64,000 nt of DNA from Fulvia fulva (lineage: Eukaryota > Ascomycota > Dothideomycetes > Mycosphaerellales > Mycosphaerellaceae). The stretch is taken from positions 310,001 to 374,000 of the forward strand of contig NC_063012.1 in the NCBI RefSeq assembly GCF_020509005.1, written 5' to 3'. The notes below the pieces were generated by a model, which was given only the letters and a program-made list of their open reading frames with translations, ran no database searches and was not told the origin of the DNA. The position numbers and the translations under genes are program-made. Of the stretch, positions 55,445 through 64,000 are shown piece after piece; within the stretch, counting starts at the first letter, position 1, and each line of letters starts with the position of its first letter.

Positions 55445-56225
55445 CCTGGCCCCGTTGCCCTGCCGCGGAGGGAGTGCGGCGGCTTGTAGACTTTCGCATG
55501 TGGCACGAGCGGACAGCTTCAGCCACAGACCAGAATATCTGCTCTGTCGGTTGAGACATACATTGACAGCTTCTGTGCTTCACCACTGACCACCAAGCTC
55601 GAGCACACGACGACCTGTTAGCCGCATTCTTGGTTGCAGCGGTGAATCTCAAACCGCCCTCACCGATCTGGCTATTGCACGTCTGTCTCTCATCCAACGC
55701 CAGAGGCTTTGACGTCGCTTCATCACACGCCACTGCGTCTTGAAGTCGCCGTCACTGGACATCCGTCGCTGCAGCACGCTGCGCCCTCTGAAGTTTGAGA
55801 TCGAGTTGCGCGGCGATCGCTGCACGCAATCTTCGCGTCCTGCCGCGCCGGCGCAGTGTGCAGCAGTGAGAACAGTTGGTACCGGCGGTGGAACCACACA
55901 CCCGCCGTACCTTCCTTGCAACACACCTCCCAAAGGAACACACTCTCTCCAACAAAAGTAGCTGTGCACTGTAGCCACTTGGCTGGAAAGAGCTCTCTGG
56001 CTGCTCCTGCCATAGCCCACGCCTAGCTATACCATCGCACCCTCCCCATCGGCTCGCACGGCAGGATCAACCACCGAGCAGGACACGCGTGCATCCAATA
56101 GGCAGCACAATTGCTGCTCTCACCCATACAAACCCTCGCGACCACCCTAGCACCGCCGCGAAGCTATCGCTCGACCTCAAACGCGCTACCAACACACACA
56201 CAAAGAACGCACCCTCGGCGCGACC

Positions 56226-58407
56226 ATGGCATCGTCGTCCTTCAGAGACAGCATGAACAGCTTGGGCTGGTCACGCCGCAACGAGCAGCCGGCCAACACG
56301 AATCCACCAAATCCGATCATGGGCACATTGTCGAAGCTTAATCCCTTCGGGGGCGAGGGCTATGGCATCAGGCTGCCGACGACAGAAGGGGAAGCTCCGG
56401 GAGCACCTCTACCGCAGCCCACAAGACGGCAAGAAGAGGAAGGGTGGTTTGCGCGTAAGTCTCTACCTGCATACACGATTCCGCAGCGGTTGTGTCTCGG
56501 CACGAGCTGGTTTCCTGTTTCTTGGACATGTTCGCATCATGCATACGAAAGCCGTGGGGGCGCATGGGCATTGTCTGTCACAAAGAACATGCAGCCAGGT
56601 CTCGGCTTGAAGCCGGCCATGCGAGAGCTGCAAAGCATTGCAGCGTGCATCAACTCTACGACTGCAGCCTGTCTTCGTGACTATGTGGAGTTCCTGCATC
56701 ACAAAGGCGTGCATGGGACTTGCAGCTTTCGTCCTTGACTCTGCTTTGCAACCAACCACTTCCTTAGGACCCTCTGCCTAGCCAAAGCCTAGCTACAGGC
56801 CTTCGGATCACTTCAACCGAGACACTGCTAACAGCTGCCTCTACAGTAAGTCGCTGGGATCGCATCCTCGTTTTTGGTGGCCTCAACATCGCGGCCATTG
56901 CCTTGTTCGTCGTTTGCTTCACGCTTCTGCCTATTCTGAGCCTGCGGCCGCGCAAGTTCGCAATCCTGTACGTATCATTCCCTTCTCTGGCTCTCCTCCA
57001 CCTCCACCACCTCTGTTTCGTCGCTTGGAGATCACAAACCCTGTCCGCCTGAGCTCCAAACCTTGTTCGTTGCCCCAAGCAGAAAGATGGTGTGTCGCTC
57101 TTTCGTATTGCGCGCAATCACGACGGTGCAACTATTTCATCACCATTGCCATCGTTGACGCGTCGAATCACCGTTCGCAATCGGAGCCATGCACTACTAT
57201 GCAGCGACCTGGTCGCCCGCGGCCACTTATGCAGTGGATGCGCCCGCCTGACCACAAGCTTAGTGCGGTCCGGGGTGCTTGCAGCAGGTGTGCGACAGAC
57301 GCCAGACGTCCTCCTGCAGCCGCCCGCTGCAAACGGCATCGACCTCGTGTCGATCTCCTGCAATACTGCCATCGCCTGCCATGCTTTCACCCCAGTCGTA
57401 TTGACTATATCACGCAGCTTGCATTTCACCCGAGCAGTATCCCCACCATGAACGACTTGCCTCACTATCGAGCGCTTTTCGTGATGCGTTCATATTTAAC
57501 AAGATGTAGCGCTAACAGCTGGTCAGATGGTCGATGGCGTCGGCGCTCTTCCTGGGCTCATGGGCGGTCATGATGGGGCCACTGGTCTACGGTAAGCAGC
57601 CTCCTACCTTTTTGATCCTTTGACCACCTTCTTTCTCGCGTGCGCCTGATTGCGCCGAGCACTCACGACGCCTCTTTGCGGAGCGTGGCCTGGCAGGTCA
57701 CTATCGTCTCGCATAGCTGCAGCCGAGCTCTAGGGCGCTACCTCCTCCAGGCACTTTACTGATCTCGCACTACAGTACGGCATCTGGTTTCTCAAGAGCG
57801 GGTACCGTTTACGGCAACCTACTTCGGCAGCATCGCGCTGACGTTGTACTTTGCCGTCGGAGTAAGTACACCCTCTCGCACATCCTCTTCCTCATCATCA
57901 CGAACAAAAGTCTCGGAGCTCTGCGAAGTCCGTTGCCACTACACCACCTTCCTCGACAATATCTTTGTTTGGACGCAGCGTCGATCATGCGCTCGCGTCG
58001 CACTCTTGTCCCTGCTACCCTAGCCAAACACCAGCCGAACCCTGCATCTTCCCGCACACCCTATCTGGACTGCATGCTCCAGATTGGCCTGCCCTATCTC
58101 ACTGCCACCCTTCCACACTCCATGACTCTTGATACATTGATGCGATATTGGCCAACCGCCGTTGCCGCTTGATGTCACCCTACATGATCCAAGACTCGCA
58201 CCTCGAATCTACCGGCCTTAACGTACGCCTTTGCTGACCTACTTCTTCTGACAGCTTCGGAGCACTATCCTCACACTCTTCTCATCGATAGTGCAGATCG
58301 TCGCCCTGGTGTGGTACCTTGTCAGCTACTTCCCCATGGGCTCACAAGGTCTACGCTTCGCAGCCAGCTTCGGCGGCAACAGGATCGCCGCTTGGATGCG
58401 CGATTAA
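56226..58407 (+). CDS. SFT2: SFT2-type Golgi vesicle transport protein
   Basis: Five exons (56226-56454, 56847-56967, 57527-57591, 57776-57861, 58255-58407) give 217 aa; each junction restores the family sequence. The N-terminus is SFRDSMNSLGWSRR, with LNPFGGEGYGIRLP and APLPQPTRRQEEEGWFALSR. The four membrane segments are RILVFGGLNIAAIALFVVCF, LFLGSWAVMMGPLVYV, YFGSIALTLYFAVG and a final VQIVALVWYLVSYFPMGSQG, ending FAASFGGNRIAAWMRD. Family knowledge: SFT2 proteins reside in Golgi/endosome membranes and act in vesicle fusion with the Golgi. The introns (392, 559, 184 and 393 nt) are far longer than others in the window. Confidence 0.94.
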
Positions 58408-60110
58408 GGCGAACGATGGACAGACAGCTCTTTTGTAGCGTACGTATTCATGAGCGGTACAGTTCTGCACTCGATATCAACTCGTCTGGAAAGCTACCCT
58501 AACAATCTAGCTGTGCTGAGCTCTTGTTTACGCTCTGTTTGTATTATACGAGTTGATGTGCACACACTGACGGGCAAGGCTGACCACTCAGAGCTCGAAA
58601 ACAGGTTTCGGTTCGTGCAGTATGTTCTGGACCGCCACCCGCGTGATCACACATGGGCGCTTAGATTACGGCCAGATTACTGACGCTCTTCGCAGTTGTT
58701 GTGCGAATCTTGTGACGGGGAAAGCATAGTGTAGGTGCATATGACAAGATCATCTGTTCATTCACTTGCCAAAGAGCGGTGAGAGAAATTGCGAGTCGGA
58801 GAATAAAGATTAAAGTATTTGATGAAACGGAAAACCCCCACGCTTTTGGATTTGAGGATGATGTAGGTGTTCTATGGGAGAGTTTTCTAGCTCTCACACT
58901 CCTCCTGAGCTCTCGAAATGCTCAGCCACAAGCCACATGTACCTATCCATTTTCCAACCAAACTTCCAAACGTGATCTATGCTGACAATTTCGCGAAGGG
59001 TTTCGAGGCTGAATATGCGTAGTAGGTAGCTAGCTGTGCATGAACGCTCCTGGTCTATGGTCAGACGGATTCGCCTTGTCCGGGACAGGACAAGGTCCTG
59101 ATTTGTGCATGATGTGGTGGTGGCCGCGGAGGTGAGTTTCGAGATGGGAAGAGTTCTATGTTCGTTTCGAGAGGGTACTGACTGTGCGTGGCGGTACGTG
59201 TGGTAGGGCTGTAGATGGAAGTCAAGGAACCTCGGGACTCGAGCAAGAGGGGGTGGAGGAGTGCGAGGTAGGTTGTGATTGATGCTTTGAAAGCAGCGAA
59301 GAGGGATGGGTTGGTAGGTAGGTGGTGTGGAGGGATTGGGGGGCGAGTACTGATTGTCGACAGTCTGGTGTTGGAACGCTATGGTGTGACGAAGTCGGTT
59401 CAGACGAGAGCAATGCTGTCACCCTGTAACTCGTCGGACAGCGTTATGGGCTCGCAGCGCCTTCATTGTGACGGTTGGAGACAGCTTGTCGCTGCTTTAA
59501 CGTTCGTCGGCGCTTTGCGAAGCTGACAGCACTGCTGGTAGGTTGATCCAAGGTCTCCCGTGATGGCGCTTGATTGATGTCGATGCTGCACGCTTCTGGG
59601 TTCATGGCCCTCTACTGTAGCGCCGGTGTGCCGGTGATATCAAGGTATGCAACTCTGCTGCGCGGGGCATCGATTAATGTGCAAAGGGCGAGCGCGGTAC
59701 TGCAAGGTCAAGGTCGACTGCTTCCTAGAGATGGACCACTGTTCAGACATCACGCACAGACGCTCGACCACCACATGCAGGTGGCACTTTTCATATCGCC
59801 TTGACACCTTGACAAGTCGTAATACTGGTACCAGGATCACAGTCATGTCACTTGCTACGGCTGGTCTGGGCTTCGCCGCTAGAGACCTTGCGTCACATCT
59901 CAATGGTGACACCGTTTGCATGTGATGACCTACAACTCGAAGTGAACAAACAGAGAAGTGGGTCGCGCCGCAAACGCGCTGTAAGATACAGTTTCACTTT
60001 GTGCGCCCTCCAAAACTGCTACGTCGACTCACGACCACCACCACTTGGTCAACCACCACCACTTGGTCAACCACCACTACTTGGTCAACCACCACCTCGA
60101 ACAATACGAC
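58408..60110. other. Intergenic
   Basis: 1.7 kb with many short frames on both strands, none with recognisable features. The last 80 bp carry an 18-bp tandem repeat. Confidence 0.5.
60030..60098 (+). repeat. 18-bp tandem repeat before a start codon
   Basis: The unit CACTTGGTCAACCACCAC occurs about three to four times just upstream of ATG 60111. If the frame is read from an upstream non-ATG codon it gives LVNHH repeats; probably leader sequence. Confidence 0.8.
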
Positions 60111-62602
60111 ATGGAGGACTCCGATGCCCATGTCATCGCGCCCAATGACGACTGCAATCGCGACTGTGCCGATTGTGTTGCCCAATTCACCGGCGCAAAG
60201 CTGTGCATGTACCCACTCGCGGCTGTTCGACAGCAGATGGGCATATCCGACTCCGTGGCTCGAAAGCGAGCGGAAGAACTCGCATCAGCTGCAAAGGCAA
60301 ACCAAAGCTACCTCATGGACAAGCTTGCACAACATGGCAATGCCATCGCCTCAAAGTGGAGAAAGATGAACAGGAATAAACGCGAAGCAACCATACTCCA
60401 AGCTCAACCAACTCTCTACCCACACAAATACATCGAGTCTCGCGTGACATACCAGGTTGATGGTAGTGAGGCTGAGATCCGCGGATTCATCGACAGGACA
60501 GAACCCGAAAAGTACCACAACGCTTTTTTGCTGCCATATCTGAATGTGGAGACGCTCAAGCACGATCCGATGCGACTTCTCTGCTTGTTGAAGTTTCGCA
60601 CCCACACTCTGAGCTCGAAGACTGGGTCGCCTTCGATTCCTATCAGATGAAGAATTTGTTCGACGCCGGCTGTCTTCTGCTCAAGTATAACGACAACTGT
60701 ATCATCCTTCACGGCGAGCGATATGGTGAGCTTGTACCATACGATCGCAAAAAGGCACACTACCAGGACATCATTGGCTATACTCGCGGCATCTTCATCT
60801 TGGAGGCTCAATCTGTACTACTGCAGTTCCTGCGTAACACGACCGATATCCTGGTGACAGCTGAGTCCCAGAATCGAGGCGATGAGAGACTCACGGCTCT
60901 TGTCATGTCTGACTCTAAAGCTTCTGGCGAGGTCGAGTGCTGGTCACCGTTCGGCAATGGAGCATTCTCTTCAGTGCCGCGCTTCGCTCCCGAACATCTT
61001 CTGAGGAATGCAAAGGCACAATTGGCGGCAGCAGAAGATCACCTGAGATTCATGCAGACTGACCCGGCATACCTGCAACACTGGGTCCAACAGCAGCGAC
61101 GCCTTGGCTACTACTCCAATCTCGGTATCGACAAGACATGGGACTACATAACCTCTGACATCATGGTCTACCCCGTCCAGCATGTGCGCAAGCTACGCTG
61201 GGTGGTTGGCGAACTGGAGAATATCCTCGACGTCTACAAGCGCTTTCGAGATCAGATCCATATTGGCTCGCCGCTGCCGAAGAAGTTCGATCGCGCGATG
61301 TCGGCTCTCGAATTTCTGTGCATCAACTTGTACCAGGTCGAGCGCAAAGAACTTACGAAGCAGCTTCGTAAGACTCCTGGCTTCCAAGAAGACTACGATT
61401 ACACCAAGAAGGATGCCAATGGCCAATCTGGGTCGACCCTTCGATGGATTCACGGCTACGATAGTGTCGACGGAGCATACTTTCGATTGAAGCCACTACA
61501 TTTCGCCCTCTTGAAGCTTACCAACAACCCGGAAGATAACGACAGCATAGCTCCATCATGGCTGATGAGCTTCATCGACGATCATCTAGCCAATGGAGAC
61601 AGCAAGGAACACGCCAAGATTGATCAAACCCTCTACGATCATCTTGCCCGTATGACATGCTACTTCGAACTCGTCAGTGCTGTTCGACTGCATCGTCCGT
61701 GCCCACGGGCCATGTCATATGACAGCATTACCGCAGAAGAGATGGAACGTCCAGTGTGGAAGCTTTGGCGGAAGCCAACCGGCAACATGACTGATCTGGA
61801 GACTCGCGAGCTTGCGGGTCTGCTACGTGGCTTCTGCAAGACTCCATGGCCGAGCGGAAAGCGAGACCAAGCATGGAGTCATAGTGCATCGGGCGTACGC
61901 GACGGCTTACAAGCATTCTGGGCAACAGCTCGAAGAGTCGCTCGTCGTGAGGTCACTGGTATCGGCTTCGATGAGGTTGACGTTGGAGAGTATGTCGAAC
62001 TATTCTCTGCGGATCAAGCGGATGAGCATCGAGCTGAACTCAGCGCCGAGATTGCAGCAGCCGAGAAAGTCATCGCCACGACGCAAGCTCAGGAATCTGA
62101 CGGCCAGAAGAGCGCTACAGCACCGCAGTCGAGCTGGGGCGACGGAAAGAGCAACAAGTTTGAACCAGTGCTCGAGAAGGTGAAGGCAAAGACTCGTCCA
62201 GACGGTAGTGCTAGCCCTTCGGACGCTGCTGTAGATGATCTGGCCAACCTTCGAATCGTGGATGAGCCGGCCACGCCGCGCATCGCTGTCAACGCAGAGT
62301 CGATGCGGATCTTTGCCCGCATGTTCCCAGTTAGTGTTGAGGATGTCTTCAAGGGTCTAGTGAAGTGGCAACAGGTCGTCACGGCCATGGCCGATGCCGG
62401 ATTCTCCGCTACTCATACTGGCGGCTCAGCAGTACACTTCGACCCAACCGTTGATCTTGCGGCTGCAGGCTCTATCGTGTTCCACAAGCCGCATCCAGAT
62501 CCAAACGTGGATCCGATCATGCTTCAGACAATGGGCAAGCGCATGAGAAAGTGGTTTGGGTGGGATGGAGATAGCTTTGTGGAGAGAGCTAGGCAGACAT
62601 GA
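60111..62602 (+). CDS. Large uncharacterised protein with HicA-like C-terminal domain, one frameshift
   Basis: From ATG 60111 (MEDSDAHVIAPNDDC) the frame runs to about 60600. There it must shift by one base to continue as ELEDWVAFDSYQMKNLFDAG and on to TGA after ERARQT. Together this is about 830 aa of mostly helical, soluble sequence (HWVQQQRRLGYYSNLG, RKLRWVVGELENILDVYKRF). The last 100 residues form a compact domain (ESMRIFARMFPVSVEDVFKG, VVTAMADAGFSATHTGGSAV, IVFHKPHPDP, GKRMRKWFGW). GGSAVHF plus FHKPHP resembles the double-stranded-RNA-binding-like HicA fold; this is a pattern-based inference. Similar large proteins occur across Pezizomycotina without known function. The frameshift may be an assembly error or real loss. 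Confidence 0.7.
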
Positions 62603-64000
62603 CAGAGGCCGGAGAGGAGAGGGGCAAGTGAGACAGAATGAGAGGGAGACCCGCTGCGACGCGCTAATGAGAAGTAGGTGGACTTCCAGCGATAATCTTT
62701 CGCTCGACTGCGCGATGGCGGTGTTTCAATATCGCGGTCGTGTAGGTAGTATCTGTCCATTCGGGGACGCCGGACCACTCCCAGATGGTATGAGCTCCTG
62801 GATCACAGCGGAGTGGCGAAACTGGACATGATCTCCATGTCAATGTACAATGGCATGCAGCTCCTTGAGCCTCAACCGCGAGCTAAATAACATGCTTGGT
62901 CACTAACAACCAGCTTCTGTCCTTTCCGCAACCGGGACCGAGACGCTGGCGAAGTTCGGACGCTGCAGTGAACAACCGTCCCCAGCATGTAGACATGGTC
63001 GGTGATATTTGGTTCTTTTCCCGACCTTGAGCTTTGCTTCCTTCGTTGCCGATCGCTCGGCAGCTACAGGGTGTTTCGTGCATGTGTGGATAGTGTCTTT
63101 GGTGCTAACTCACTGTATAGCCAGTCGACAGTACAGAACAGGCGAAAGAAGGGGGTTTCCGTTGGATTTTAGCGAATGAGACAACTCCAGCGATCAACGC
63201 CACGACTGACACTATCCACGTATGCAGTTGACACCCTGTAGAAGAGTGTAAGGTACACCATCATGATCTCAGCATAGCGTCTGTCCGTAGGAATGAGGCC
63301 ATCAAGGGCACCATGATGTTGAGAGACGCCCGGAAACTCCGGAAGTCAAGCTGGGATCGTGCATAATTCCTGAGAGTGTTGGATAGTGCCCCCAACAGAC
63401 ATGGACGGTGGCACTAACGCCTCGTGCACATCGCCACGCTCTGTACACTCCTTCAGCCGTTCGTCAAGCCTGAGCAGGATCCTTCATGCTGAACCATACG
63501 GAGCGCTCGCCTGTAGCGGCAACATCCACATCCATCCGGTGCCTTGCCGATCTCAACGTGGCTGACTGTCGCAGGATGCGGCTCCCCGAGCTTAGAAGGC
63601 GACGATGCAATAATTTGTGTTACAAAGGAGCTAGTTCTGCATAAGTGATCAGTTTTATGCTGGGCAAGACCTATGCACAAGTTTGCGACGACGACAGCAA
63701 GGTCAATTAGTGCTTATACCAGACCAAAACTGGCAGCCCCGTTCGCCAGATCTCGCTCTGTCGTGTCGCTTTTGTTGCACGTCGAGCCCGTACGTATAAG
63801 ACCCAAGAGAAGGGCGTACTTTTGTGCATAAAGTTTTGGTCATCACTCATGCAAAACTAGCTCCTTTGTTGAGCGAAGGGTAGCTTGGAGGGCATGCGTA
63901 AGTGAACGAGGCGAGCTTGCGAGCCGGAGTGAATGCAGCATGTCCGTAAAGCTCCCGTAGCGAGAATAACAATCAGACTCTGTCACCTTCGAAGCGCTGC
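62603..64000. other. Intergenic to the window end
   Basis: 1.4 kb; no gene recognised. It contains the inverted-repeat element at 63622-63869. Confidence 0.5.
63622..63869. mobile_element. Possible second MITE, 248 bp
   Basis: Arm 63622-63649 (ACAAAGGAGCTAGTTCTGCA then TAAGTGAT) matches the reverse complement of 63842-63869 with two transitions, and similarity continues patchily inward (TTTATGC). The left flank reads T-TA-CAAAGG, fitting a TA target; the right copy of TA would be altered to TT. No coding capacity. Confidence 0.6.

Larger units (their letters stand above)
52990..56225. other. 3.2-kb divergent intergenic region
   Basis: Upstream of both the bHLH gene and SFT2. It contains the GT microsatellite (54202-54279) and the MITE (55152-55444). 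No protein gene was recognised. Long upstream regions are common for developmental regulators in filamentous fungi. Confidence 0.55.

Noticed and set aside
57592..57775. C/D or H/ACA snoRNA in SFT2 intron 3
   Set aside because: No matching C and D boxes or H/ACA hairpin pair was found by eye.

Overview
This window is nuclear DNA of a filamentous ascomycete, most probably a dothideomycete. The evidence is short GT-AG introns (48-85 nt in most genes), a Zn2Cys6 regulator, COX19, SFT2, TMA22, uL2m, B-type cyclin and Bor1-type genes of Pezizomycotina type, and decayed repeats with stop codons of the kind left by repeat-induced point mutation (RIP). Genus and species cannot be read from the window.

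Layout. Positions 1-1.9 kb hold the 3' part of an FAD monooxygenase and TMA22. From 2.4 to 17.4 kb, and again at 25.6-28.0 kb, one unusual arrangement recurs. A gene of family A (basic/low-complexity N-terminus and a C-terminal domain that looks DUF6590-like) stands head-to-head with a gene of family B (coiled-coil protein ending in a conserved SWSMVADGA...RRRIDKWR box). Four such A/B pairs are present, and each has at least one damaged member. Pair 2 was split by a 5.79-kb transposon (6131-11918) with 125-bp terminal inverted repeats and a 10-bp target duplication. The transposon carries a dead Tc1/mariner-type transposase and two other decayed genes. Between pairs 3 and 4 lie a secreted beta-lactamase-fold hydrolase, an MFS transporter and a Bor1-type anion transporter. 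After pair 4, at 29-32 kb, come three small coiled-coil genes in tandem, two of them broken, with duplicated intergenic DNA.

From 32.7 to 42.2 kb the gene set looks mostly conserved: a broken F-box/2EXR-like gene, a HIT hydrolase, mitochondrial uL2m, B-type cyclin and a Zn2Cys6 regulator. At 42.9-47.1 kb there is a tandem trio of F-box paralogues, one dead, followed by another dead F-box/2EXR-like gene. COX19, a bHLH regulator with a 3.2-kb upstream region (holding a long GT repeat and a MITE), SFT2 with unusually long introns, and a large uncharacterised protein with a HicA-like C-terminus and a frameshift complete the window. A second MITE-like inverted repeat lies near the right end.

How the genes relate. 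The conserved housekeeping genes act in translation, cell cycle, respiration and secretion and do not form a pathway. The accessory part is a nest of locally duplicated families (A, B, small coiled-coil, F-box), in which decay is mostly by C-to-T-type changes that create stops. The strongest candidate for an undescribed system is the repeated divergent A/B pair: two unrelated proteins sharing one roughly 430-480-bp promoter region and duplicated together four times.
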